From Mesorhizobium sp. Z1-4 (GTDB lineage Bacteria > Pseudomonadota > Alphaproteobacteria > Rhizobiales > Rhizobiaceae): a stretch of DNA of 64,000 nucleotides. The stretch is taken from positions 1,054,001-1,118,000 of the forward strand of contig NZ_RCIO01000001.1 in the NCBI RefSeq assembly GCF_004000235.1, in the 5' to 3' direction. The notes beneath the pieces were generated by a model. The model had not been told where the DNA came from and ran no database searches. It saw nothing but the letters and a program-made list of their open reading frames with translations. Of this stretch, positions 17,133 through 24,616 are shown piece by piece (the first letter of the stretch is position 1; each line of letters begins with the position of its first letter). The translations under genes were made by a program, and so were the position numbers.

Positions 17133-17525
17133 ATGTTTGCCAAATCCAAATTCATCAGCCGTGTGGCGCCCGCCATGATCGGCGTCGCGATCGCCGGTGC
17201 CGCTTATGCCGCGACGAGCGGCGAGGAAAAAGCAACCGGCTGCGAAATCAGGACCACCCAGCAGGGCTCCATGATTTCACTCGACGGCGTGTTCGTCGCC
17301 GATGCTGCCGTGAGCGGCAGCTACAAGCTCCTCATCACCAGTGTCGGCGGCGGTGGAAACACCAATATCCGCCAAGGCGGCGGCTTCTCCGCCCAGGCCG
17401 GCGAGGAAGTCACGCTCGGCCGTGTCATGGTCGGCGGCTACGGCGCTTCTTATGACGCAAGCCTCGAAGTCGAGGCAGGCGGCGAAACGCTGAAATGCAG
17501 CGAGCGTATCGGCGGTTCGATCTGA
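17133..17525 (+). CDS. csgH: CsgH-like curli amyloid chaperone
   Basis: A 130-residue periplasmic protein with an N-terminal signal segment ('AGAAYAATS', cleavage near residue 24) and a compact beta-rich domain. Two Cys ('TGCEIRT' and 'LKCSERI') frame the domain and could form a disulphide. CsgH proteins of alphaproteobacteria inhibit premature curlin aggregation, replacing the enterobacterial CsgC. Its place between two curlin genes supports the assignment. ATG 17133 has an AAGGAG about 12-17 nt upstream. A terminator hairpin follows at 17552. Confidence 0.82.
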   Translation: MFAKSKFISRVAPAMIGVAIAGAAYAATSGEEKATGCEIRTTQQGSMISLDGVFVADAAVSGSYKLLITSVGGGGNTNIRQGGGFSAQAGEEVTLGRVMVGGYGASYDASLEVEAGGETLKCSERIGGSI

Positions 17526-17551
17526 CCGGTGGTCTTCAGGCAACATTGGAG

Positions 17552-17580
17552 GGGCCTCGGATTTCCGGGGCCCTTTCTCT
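17552..17580 (+). terminator. Terminator after csgH
   Basis: A stem GGGCCTCGG / CCGGGGCCC (one G-T wobble) with an ATTT loop is followed by TTTCTCTTT, 27 nt after the csgH stop. The second curlin gene downstream must therefore rely on its own promoter within the next 130 nt or on read-through. Confidence 0.75.
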
Positions 17581-17710
17581 TTGGCGCGGTGCTCTCTTTC
17601 AATGAACACTTTCTGAATGGGGGGTTCCGGCAGGGTTCAGCGGACGGCTGCAAAAGTGCGCTCATCGGCACGACAGACAAAGCCGCAGCAAAACTCAGAG
17701 GAGAGAGACA

Positions 17711-18115
17711 ATGACCCGCAAGACCCTTACCGCAGCACTCGCCGCCGCAATGATCGGCACCGCTTCGCTCACCGCCGCACCGGCCCTGGCCGGGCAGATT
17801 TCGATCAACCTGACCCCGGCAGATGCCGACCAAGAAAAGGCCATGCGCATGGGCCTCGGCATGTACGCCCTGTTCAATGGCATCAAGAACGGCGGCATCA
17901 AGCAGAACGGTTCCGGCAACGCTGCCGGCCTGGCACAGAACGGTTCGGGCAATCTCGGTGTCGTGCATCAGGAAGGCAACGGCCACACCGGCACGCTCGA
18001 GCAGAACGGCATCGGCAATGCCTGCGGCCTGTTCCAGTTCGGCCAGAACACCAACGGCCATGTTCAGCAGAACGGCAATGGCGGCACCTGCGCTACGCTA
18101 CAGTTCGGCTGGTAA
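17711..18115 (+). CDS. Second curlin-repeat protein
   Basis: A 134-residue secreted protein with a signal peptide (residues 1-27, 'APALAG') and, from about residue 62, six curlin-like repeats (QNGSGN twice, QEGNGH, QNGIGN, QFGQNT, QNGNGG). A non-repeat segment of about 35 residues ('DADQEKAMRMGLGMYALFNG') separates signal and repeats, which could be a surface-anchoring or nucleator region as in CsgB. Two Cys sit in the last three repeats and the protein ends 'LQFGW'. The leader TCAGAGGAGAGAGA and first codons (MTRK) copy those of the gene at 16604. No csgE, csgF or csgG is in the window. Confidence 0.86.
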   Translation: MTRKTLTAALAAAMIGTASLTAAPALAGQISINLTPADADQEKAMRMGLGMYALFNGIKNGGIKQNGSGNAAGLAQNGSGNLGVVHQEGNGHTGTLEQNGIGNACGLFQFGQNTNGHVQQNGNGGTCATLQFGW

Positions 18116-18118
18116 GCC

Positions 18119-18649
18119 CTATGCCCGGGAGCGGCGCCGCCACAGCGCGACGCCCTTCCAGATCAGAAGAATGATCAGCAGACTATAGGCGACGGTCGAG
18201 ACCGTCGCCTTTGTCGTTGACCACATGTTGGCGGTCTCGGCCATTTCGCGTGTCAGCCCGTCGGCGCCGGCTGCAAGCATCGCGGCAACGGCGCTGTTTT
18301 CCGCATAATCGAATACCGCGGTAAGGATCATGCTGGCGGCGATCACATGGCGCCAGATACCGAGCCCGCGCGGCAGCAGCGAGGCAAAAGCGAAATAAAG
18401 CACCGCAGCCATCATGCCCGGAAACAGCAGGTCGAGCTTGTGCTGCACCGTGCGGTAGAACGCGTTGCCCTCGGCGCTGAGAGCGGCGAGGAAGGCACGC
18501 GCCTCCTCGAACGAATAGCCGGTGGGGCGCATGTCGAACGGTGCAAGCCCGCCCGCTTCGACCGAGATGTAGGGAAGGCTCCAGGCGACCATCGTGCCGT
18601 AAATCGCGAGCGTGACGACTGTGAGCAGCCAGAACAGTCCGCGTTTCAT
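18119..18649 (-). CDS. Four-helix membrane protein of unknown function
   Basis: A 176-residue protein with predicted membrane helices at about 5-22, 74-93, 102-120 and 145-163 and an external loop ('LPYISVEAGGLAPFDMRPTGYS') after helix 1. I do not recognise the family beyond general similarity to small uncharacterised integral proteins. ATG 18649 is chosen because the first helix starts immediately after it; an upstream in-frame ATG would add an Arg-rich tail. It lies 22 nt after the hyuAB stop on the same strand and could be its operon partner. Confidence 0.72.
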   Translation of the reverse strand: MKRGLFWLLTVVTLAIYGTMVAWSLPYISVEAGGLAPFDMRPTGYSFEEARAFLAALSAEGNAFYRTVQHKLDLLFPGMMAAVLYFAFASLLPRGLGIWRHVIAASMILTAVFDYAENSAVAAMLAAGADGLTREMAETANMWSTTKATVSTVAYSLLIILLIWKGVALWRRRSRA

Positions 18650-18671
18650 CGCTCTACCCGTTGCCACCCTG

Positions 18672-21600
18672 TCAGGCGCGCCGTCTCGCGGTCGCCGCCC
18701 GATCCACGGAACCCGCCTCATCGAGCACCACGCCGAAAAGCCGCGCCGCCTCCTCTTGCGAATAGTAGCCGAGCGCTACGTCGCGCGCCACGAGGTTCGC
18801 ATCGCGCGTCAGCGGATCGCCGTAACCGCCGCCGCCCGGCGTGCCGACCTCGACGCGGTCGCCGGCCTGCATGGTGATGTCCTGTTCTTTCGACAGATGC
18901 TCAGGAATATGCGCCTCGCCGCCGCGCCAGACCTTGACCGTGTTCGGCCCGCCGTCGAGACCGCCAAGCGCGCCCTGCGGCCCGAAGCGGCCGTGGTCCA
19001 TAACGAAAGACGCGCGCGCATTGCCGCGCAGAAGCTCTACCTCATAGGAAAGCCCGAACCCGCCTCGCTGCTTGCCGGCTCCGCCTGAGCCCTCGCGCAG
19101 TGCGTAGCGCCGGTAAAGCACCGGGTAGTTCTGCTCCATGATCTCGACCGGCGGCGATTTCGAAATGCCGATGGTCGAGCAGCCGTTGGATAGCCCGTCA
19201 TGGTCGGAATTGCCGCCATAACCACCGCCCGAGATCTGGTAGAGCACGAAGTCGCGCCCGCGTTCGGGGTCGTGCCCACCGAGACCGAAATTGCCGCTGG
19301 AGCCGGCGGGTGCTGCGGTCACCTTGTCCGGCACCGCTTTCACCATGGCCGAAAATACCGCTTCTGCGATGCGCTGCGAAACCTCCGCGGCGCAGCCGGA
19401 AACGGGGCGCGGATATTTGGCGTGCAGGAAGGTGCCCTCGGGGTCTTTGACTATCAGCGGCTCGAATGCGCCCGCCGACAGCGGCACGTCAGGGAAGATG
19501 TGGCGCATCGCCAGATAGACGGAAGAGAGCGTCGTCGCGAGCACCGAGTTCATGGGCCCGGTGCAGGGTGGGCTCGAACCCGCGAAATCGAAGGTCAGCG
19601 CCTCGCCCTTCTTTTCGACCGCGAGTGCGATCTTCAGCGGCTCGTTTACCACCCCGTCGGAATCGACGAAGGCCTCGCCCTCATAGGTGCCGTCCTCGAT
19701 CTCGGCGATCGAGGCGCGCATGCGGGCGGCGGCACGCTGCCGAAGTTCGGCGACAGCGTCCGTCACCGTTGTGTCGCCATAACGGTCGAGCAGCGCCGCA
19801 AGCCGTTCGGCGCCGACGTGAAGCGCGGCCGCCTGGGCCTTGATGTCGCCGATGCGCTGGTCGGCCACCCGGATATTGGATGTGATGATGGCGTAGATTT
19901 CGGGGTCGAGTTCGCCGCGTTTGAAGAGCTTAACGGGCGGCAGCCGCAGACCCTCCTGTTCGACGGCGGTTGCGGAGGCGGAAAACCCGCCCGGCACCGA
20001 GCCGCCGATATCCGGCCAATGGCCGGTGTTGGAAAGCCAGCACCAGATCTTGCCGTCGCGCCAAACCGGCATGGCGAAGCGTACATCCATGAGATGCGTG
20101 CCGCCGAGATAGGGATCGTTGACGATGTAGATATCGCCGGGCTCGGGTTTCAGGCAGCGGCCGTCGGCGATCATCTCGATCAGGGTTCTGGTCGAATATT
20201 GCATGACGCCGACAAAGACCGGCAGCCCGCCCAGCCCCTGCGCGATCAGCGACCCGTCCTCGGCCGAATAGATGCCGTCCGAGCGGTCATTGGCTTCCGC
20301 GATCACCGGCGAGAAGGCGGCGCGGCTGAAGGCGAGGTCCATCTCGTCGCAAACCTGCTGCAGCCCGGCTTCGATGACAGAAAGCGTGATGGCGTCGAGG
20401 TCACCCTCCACCTTGTGGGGAGGGTCGGCGCGTAGCGTCGGGGTGGGGGTCTTCTGGGTCTGGGCAGATTGGTCTCCACCCCCACCCTGCTTCACTTCGT
20501 GTCGCGACCCTCCCCACAAGGGGGAGGGTGAAACCTCCACAATCAGATTGCCGTCGGCATCGCTTGTCGCGCGGTCGCCGGGTTCAAGAACCGTGGTGGC
20601 GTCGCGCTGTTCGAGGATCGCCGGACCCTCGACGACCGCATCCAGCGGCAGCTTCTCGCGCGCATAGACCGGTGTGTCGTACCAGGTGCCGCCGAACCAG
20701 ACCTGACGGCGCTCGTTGAGCGCGTCGTCCAGCGTCGCCGCCCGCCCCGCTGCGTCGATCAGCAGCGTGAGATCGATTGCCTCGCGCTCGCCGATCACCG
20801 ACGTATTGAGATTGACGAGGTTGGCGCGGATCTCCGGCAGCGAGACCCGAAAACGGGCGAAATAGGCCTCCTCGAAAAGCGCCTGTAGCTCGTCGATCGT
20901 GACGTCGGCCGAGGGCAGCGGAACGTTGATGATATGCGTCTGGCCGATGAACTGCATGTCGGCGGAGTGCACGGCGCGGACGGTTTTCGGCTTCACGGCC
21001 TCGCTCTCGATGAGCGAGATTCCTTCGGTCTTCTGCTCCTCGAGAACGGCCTTGATCGCCGCCGGATCGAGTGCGCGCAGCGGCCGGTTGAGCGTGCGTA
21101 CGAAATCGTGCCGCAGATCTGCGACGACGCAGCCAAGCGCGTTGGTGATGCCCGGCCGCGCCGGCACCAGCACTTTCGGAATGCCGAGTTCGCGGGCAAG
21201 CGCCGTCGCGTGCAACGGTCCGGCGCCGCCGAAGGCAAAGAGCGCGAAGTCGCGTGGGTCGAGGCCGCGCGCCAACGACACCATGCGCACCGCGCCGGCC
21301 ATTTTGAGATTGGCGATTTTCAACACCGCGCCGGCGGCTTCCGTGCCGTCCATGCCGATATGTCTGCCGATGCTTTCGGCAAAGACGGCCTCTACGGCAT
21401 CTTTCGAAACCGGATTGTCGACGCTGAGCAGCTTGCGTGGCGAAAGCCGCCCGAGCACCAGATTGGCGTCGGTTATGGTCGGCTCGCTGCCGCCCCGGCC
21501 ATAGCAGATCGGACCGGGCATCGCCCCGGCGCTCTCAGGCCCGACGCGGATCAGCCCACCTTCGTCTATGCGCGCGATCGAGCCGCCGCCAGCGCCCACG

Positions 21601-22589
21601 GTGTGGACATCGACCAGCGGCACGTGGATCGGCATCGCATATTCGATTTCCGTCTCGTTGGAGACAGCGGGTTTCGCGCCACGTATCAGCGCGACGTCGG
21701 TGGAGGTGCCGCCCATGTCGTAGGTGATCAGGTCGAGCTGACCTGCCCGCTTGCCGGTGTGCGCGGCGGCCATCACCCCCGACGCCGGCCCCGACATCAC
21801 GGTCTTTGCGGCTTCGCGGCTGACCAGCGCAGAGGAAATCATGCCGCCATTGCCGTTCATCATCAGGAAGTCGCGGGCATAGCCCCGGCCGCCAAGCTCG
21901 GCGCGCAGCCGCTCGACATAGCGCTTCAGGATCGGCTGCACGGCGGCATTCACCGAGGCCGTCACGCCGCGCTCGAACTCGCGTGCTTCCGACAATAGCG
22001 AGTGCCCGGTGGTGATGTGTCCGTTCGGCCAGATTTCAGCGGCGATTTCGGCGGCCCGCAATTCGTGTGCCGGGTTGGCGTAGGCGTGCAGGAAGTGGAT
22101 GACCAGGGTCTCGCAGCCGGCGTCGAGCAGAGTGCGCACAGCGGCACGCATAGCGCCTTCATCGAGCGGGGTGAGAACGCGGCCCTGCGCGTCCAGGCGC
22201 TCGTCGACCTCGAGCCGCAGATTGCGCGGGATAAGCGGTGTGAATGTGCCCGTCATGCCGTAGGGCTGGGGACGGGTACGCCGGCCAAGCTCGATCACGT
22301 CGCGGAAGCCCGCCGTGGTGATCATGCCGGTTTTCGCCAGCCGCCGCTCCAGCACCGCATTGGTGGTGGTCGTGGTGCCATGCACGATGAGGTCGATCTC
22401 GGCTGCGGGAATGCCGGCGTCCTCAAGCGCGGCGATGACGCCACTTGCCTGATTTTCGACCGTGGTCGGCGTCTTGGCGATCCTGACGCTGCCGGCCCGG
22501 CTGTCGACGAGGATCAGGTCGGTGAATGTGCCGCCCACATCGATGCCGGCAACCACATAATTCTCGATGGGCGCAGTATTCTCGTCCAT
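18672..22589 (-). CDS. Fused HyuA-HyuB hydantoinase/5-oxoprolinase-type ATP-dependent lactamase
   Basis: A 1305-residue enzyme joining both halves of the hydantoinase/oxoprolinase family, which open a cyclic amide with ATP hydrolysis. HyuA (about 1-685) has the actin-like phosphate loop 'GIDVGGTFTDLILVD', 'VHGTTTTTNAVLERR', 'GFRDVIELGRR' and 'FGGAGPLHA'. HyuB (about 735-1300) has 'EMDLAFSRAAFSPVIAE', 'NDPYLGGTHLMD' and a C-terminal 'GDRVEVGTPGGGGYGDP'. The linker (residues 687-729) is encoded by an inserted palindromic element. ATG 22589 places the phosphate loop about 20 residues in, as usual. Copy 2 of the shared motif lies 81-100 nt upstream, linking it to the Mo-hydroxylase operon. The substrate is unproven; 5-oxoproline and hydantoins are alternatives. 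Confidence 0.9.
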   Translation of the reverse strand: MDENTAPIENYVVAGIDVGGTFTDLILVDSRAGSVRIAKTPTTVENQASGVIAALEDAGIPAAEIDLIVHGTTTTTNAVLERRLAKTGMITTAGFRDVIELGRRTRPQPYGMTGTFTPLIPRNLRLEVDERLDAQGRVLTPLDEGAMRAAVRTLLDAGCETLVIHFLHAYANPAHELRAAEIAAEIWPNGHITTGHSLLSEAREFERGVTASVNAAVQPILKRYVERLRAELGGRGYARDFLMMNGNGGMISSALVSREAAKTVMSGPASGVMAAAHTGKRAGQLDLITYDMGGTSTDVALIRGAKPAVSNETEIEYAMPIHVPLVDVHTVGAGGGSIARIDEGGLIRVGPESAGAMPGPICYGRGGSEPTITDANLVLGRLSPRKLLSVDNPVSKDAVEAVFAESIGRHIGMDGTEAAGAVLKIANLKMAGAVRMVSLARGLDPRDFALFAFGGAGPLHATALARELGIPKVLVPARPGITNALGCVVADLRHDFVRTLNRPLRALDPAAIKAVLEEQKTEGISLIESEAVKPKTVRAVHSADMQFIGQTHIINVPLPSADVTIDELQALFEEAYFARFRVSLPEIRANLVNLNTSVIGEREAIDLTLLIDAAGRAATLDDALNERRQVWFGGTWYDTPVYAREKLPLDAVVEGPAILEQRDATTVLEPGDRATSDADGNLIVEVSPSPLWGGSRHEVKQGGGGDQSAQTQKTPTPTLRADPPHKVEGDLDAITLSVIEAGLQQVCDEMDLAFSRAAFSPVIAEANDRSDGIYSAEDGSLIAQGLGGLPVFVGVMQYSTRTLIEMIADGRCLKPEPGDIYIVNDPYLGGTHLMDVRFAMPVWRDGKIWCWLSNTGHWPDIGGSVPGGFSASATAVEQEGLRLPPVKLFKRGELDPEIYAIITSNIRVADQRIGDIKAQAAALHVGAERLAALLDRYGDTTVTDAVAELRQRAAARMRASIAEIEDGTYEGEAFVDSDGVVNEPLKIALAVEKKGEALTFDFAGSSPPCTGPMNSVLATTLSSVYLAMRHIFPDVPLSAGAFEPLIVKDPEGTFLHAKYPRPVSGCAAEVSQRIAEAVFSAMVKAVPDKVTAAPAGSSGNFGLGGHDPERGRDFVLYQISGGGYGGNSDHDGLSNGCSTIGISKSPPVEIMEQNYPVLYRRYALREGSGGAGKQRGGFGLSYEVELLRGNARASFVMDHGRFGPQGALGGLDGGPNTVKVWRGGEAHIPEHLSKEQDITMQAGDRVEVGTPGGGGYGDPLTRDANLVARDVALGYYSQEEAARLFGVVLDEAGSVDRAATARRRA
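20402..20530. repeat. 129-bp palindromic element inserted in frame in hyuAB
   Basis: Outer 25-bp inverted arms at 20402-20426 and 20506-20530 differ at one position; the core of each is CCTTGTGGGGAGGG or its complement. An inner inverted pair (GGGGTGGGGGT near 20440 and CCACCCCCACCC near 20476) lies inside. The length, 129 nt, is exactly 43 codons and there is no stop, so the host protein gains a Pro/Gly-rich linker. A sister element is at 42323-42455. Confidence 0.8.
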
Positions 22590-22669
22590 GTCCGAAATCC
22601 GGAATATCCGTCCCGATCGATTGCCGAAATTGGAACGCTGCTCTAGGCGCTCACCTTGACGCAATATTC

Positions 22670-22689
22670 ATTTGTATACTAATAAATTT
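22670..22689. promoter_or_regulatory. Shared 20-bp motif, copy 2
   Basis: ATTTGTATACTAATAAATTT in the divergent spacer between hyuAB (start 22589, minus) and the ferredoxin-NADP reductase gene (start 22782, plus). The first 14 bases are palindromic except for one base pair. Because it lies between two divergent starts it could control either or both. See copies at 9385 and 40916. Confidence 0.65.
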
Positions 22690-22781
22690 CACTGACAAGC
22701 CGCGCCGCAGCGCAACCGCCAGCCGCGCGGCAAGATCGTGTTATGATCTTGCCGAAACTTCACAATTTCAGGGCAGATGAC

Positions 22782-23609
22782 ATGAATACGGTTGCACCCG
22801 GCAATCTGGAAAACGCCAAGCCGCTCGAGTTCCCCATTCCCTCCGGTGTGTTCGCCGAGAAAGTGGTGTCGGTCGAGCACTATACGGACCGTCTGTTCTC
22901 TTTCCGCATCACGCGGCCGCAGAGCTTCCGCTTCCGCTCGGGCGAGTTCGTGATGATCGGCCTGCCGAATGCAGAAAAGCCGATCTACCGCGCCTATTCG
23001 ATCGCCAGCCCGGCCTGGGATGACGAGATCGAATTCTATTCCATCAAGGTACCGGACGGTCCGCTGACCCAGCATCTGCAGAAGATCCAGCCGGGCGACA
23101 CCATCCTGATGCGGCAGAAGCCGACGGGCACGCTGATCGTCGATGCGCTGACGCCTGCGAAGCGCGTCTACATGTTCGCCACCGGCACCGGCATCGCGCC
23201 TTTCGCCAGCCTGATCCGCGACCCCGAGACCTACGAAAAGTTCGACGAGATCATTCTCACCAACACCTGCCGCGATGTCGCCGACCTGCAATATGGCGAC
23301 AATCTCGTGCGCGATATCGTCAGCGACCCGCTGATCGGCGAGCTGACCGAAGGCCGGCTGCGCTACGTCGCGGCGACCACCCGCGAGGACTACCCGCTGA
23401 TGGGTCGCATCACGACGCGCGTCGAGGATGGTTCGTTATTTGCCGGGCTCGGCGTCGAGCCGCTCAACCGCGAAACCGACCGCGCCATGATCTGCGGCTC
23501 GATGGATATGCTGCGTGATGTGAAGGCGCTGGTGGAAAAGGCCGGCCTTGAAGAGGGTTCCGTCTCCACGCCCGGTGATTTCGTGGTCGAACGCGCCTTC
23601 GTGGGGTGA
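22782..23609 (+). CDS. fpr: Ferredoxin-NADP+ reductase
   Basis: A 275-residue flavoprotein exchanging electrons between NADPH and ferredoxin or flavodoxin. FAD domain with 'RAYSIASPAWDDEIEFYSIKV' (the RxYS flavin motif) and NADP domain with 'YMFATGTGIAPFASLIRDP' and 'MICGSMDMLRD'. It ends 'VVERAFVG', typical of the bacterial subclass I enzymes in alphaproteobacteria. ATG 22782 has AGGGCAG upstream. It is common housekeeping or oxidative-stress equipment, but it is divergent from hyuAB across the shared motif and could supply reduced ferredoxin to an Hnr-like reductase. Confidence 0.93.
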   Translation: MNTVAPGNLENAKPLEFPIPSGVFAEKVVSVEHYTDRLFSFRITRPQSFRFRSGEFVMIGLPNAEKPIYRAYSIASPAWDDEIEFYSIKVPDGPLTQHLQKIQPGDTILMRQKPTGTLIVDALTPAKRVYMFATGTGIAPFASLIRDPETYEKFDEIILTNTCRDVADLQYGDNLVRDIVSDPLIGELTEGRLRYVAATTREDYPLMGRITTRVEDGSLFAGLGVEPLNRETDRAMICGSMDMLRDVKALVEKAGLEEGSVSTPGDFVVERAFVG

Positions 23610-23666
23610 ATGGCCGGGGCAGTGCTGAGGATTGGCGTCGCTTCGCATCTGGGCTATTCTTCGCCC

Positions 23667-23963
23667 ATGCAAAAAGGCCAACTGATCGAACGTCTACAAG
23701 CCTTGCACCCGCAGTTCGCGGACGAGGGCGTTGCGCATCTGTATTTGTACGGCTCCCGTGCCCGCCGCGACAACAGGGCGGACAGCGACGTAGATCTGCT
23801 GGTCGAGTTTGCGCCAACGCTGCAGCCGTCGATTCTTAACCTCATCGGCGTCGAACACATCGTCAGCGACAATACGGGCCTGGTTGCTCATGCAAGGCCG
23901 CGCGACGGATTGCGGGAAGAGTTTTACTCCCGCATTGCTTCCGACATCGTCGAAGTTTTTTGA
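23667..23963 (+). CDS. mntA: MntA-type nucleotidyltransferase antitoxin
   Basis: A 98-residue minimal nucleotidyltransferase. The catalytic signature GS-x10-DxD is intact in 'GSRARRDNRADSDVDLLV'. In MntA/HepT modules the MNT protein AMPylates or otherwise neutralises the HEPN toxin encoded next to it. ATG 23667 ('MQKGQLIERL') fits the family size; the upstream in-frame extension overlaps the end of fpr. Its stop overlaps the hepT start (TGATG). Confidence 0.88.
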   Translation: MQKGQLIERLQALHPQFADEGVAHLYLYGSRARRDNRADSDVDLLVEFAPTLQPSILNLIGVEHIVSDNTGLVAHARPRDGLREEFYSRIASDIVEVF

Positions 23964-24314
23964 TGGACTTTCGTTCGTCCGATCGGCTTGACCATATCCT
24001 GGAGTCGGTCGAGCAAATCGAGACGATGCTCCGCGGCAAGACCTTAGAAGATATCAGGTCGGATCGCGTTCTGCGCGCTGCCTATGAGAGATTTGTCGAG
24101 ATTATCAGCGAAGCCTCGCGTCATGTGCCCGCTTCGATGAAGGCGACTGCTCCTGAAATCCCTTGGCGAAGGGTTGCCGATATCGGAAATCATCTCCGCC
24201 ACGGCTATGACGATCTGAATATTGTATCTGTGGAACCTCTTCGCCGGAGGCTCGCTGAGGCAGTTGCGCGTCACCGTAGAGCGTCTTGCGCAGGATGCGC
24301 GCAACGGCTCCTAA
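23963..24314 (+). pseudogene. hepT: HepT-like HEPN toxin (DUF86), apparent frameshift
   Basis: The first 88 residues match the DUF86/HEPN toxin family: 'SDRLDHILESVEQIETML' and the active-site region 'ADIGNHLRHGYDDLNIV' with the catalytic His and Tyr. At about 24221-24230 the frame changes. In the starting frame the gene runs on for more than 90 unrelated residues and through the oppositely oriented lrp gene. Shifting by one base from 24228 gives 'LWNLFAGGSLRQLRVTVERL' and a stop at 24312-24314, which is the expected C-terminal pattern and total length (about 117 residues) for the family. A one-base insertion is the simplest explanation, either real or a sequencing error. Confidence 0.72.
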
Positions 24315-24550
24315 AACGCCTTGAAGGTCAGCGTCGTCAGCGAGCGCACGATGCCCGGCACATTGGCGATGTTGTCGTTGATGAACTTGCCGATGTCCTG
24401 GCTCTCTTCATCGACATAGATTTTCATCAAGAGGTCGTAGTCGCCGCTGGTCGAATAGAGCTCGGACACGATTTCGCGCTCAAACAACGTGTCGGCAACC
24501 TCGTAGGTCTTGCCGGGCTGGCACTGCAACTGAACGAATACGGCTCTCAT
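24311..24550 (-). CDS. Stand-alone Lrp/AsnC ligand-binding domain protein
   Basis: A 79-residue protein consisting only of the RAM/AsnC effector domain ('AVFVQLQCQPGKTYEVADTL', 'SGDYDLLMKIYV', 'GIVRSLTTLTFKAF') and no DNA-binding helix-turn-helix. Such proteins may modulate Lrp-family regulators by mixed oligomer formation or simply bind amino acids. ATG 24550 has CGGAGGA 5 nt upstream. Its end overlaps the restored end of hepT by 4 nt. Confidence 0.85.
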   Translation of the reverse strand: MRAVFVQLQCQPGKTYEVADTLFEREIVSELYSTSGDYDLLMKIYVDEESQDIGKFINDNIANVPGIVRSLTTLTFKAF

Positions 24551-24616
24551 CGGTCCTCCGGAAACGGTCCGGCACATTTGCCCCGGGCCGAGTGACTGTC
24601 AACCGCCCGCGATGTC

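Noticed and set aside
19200-20435. 411-residue plus-strand frame inside hyuAB
   Set aside because: Antisense to conserved HyuB sequence; no family features.
23960-24595. 211-residue uninterrupted reading of hepT
   Set aside because: The last 120 residues resemble no HEPN protein and are antisense to the lrp-type gene; the frameshifted reading to 24314 fits the family far better.
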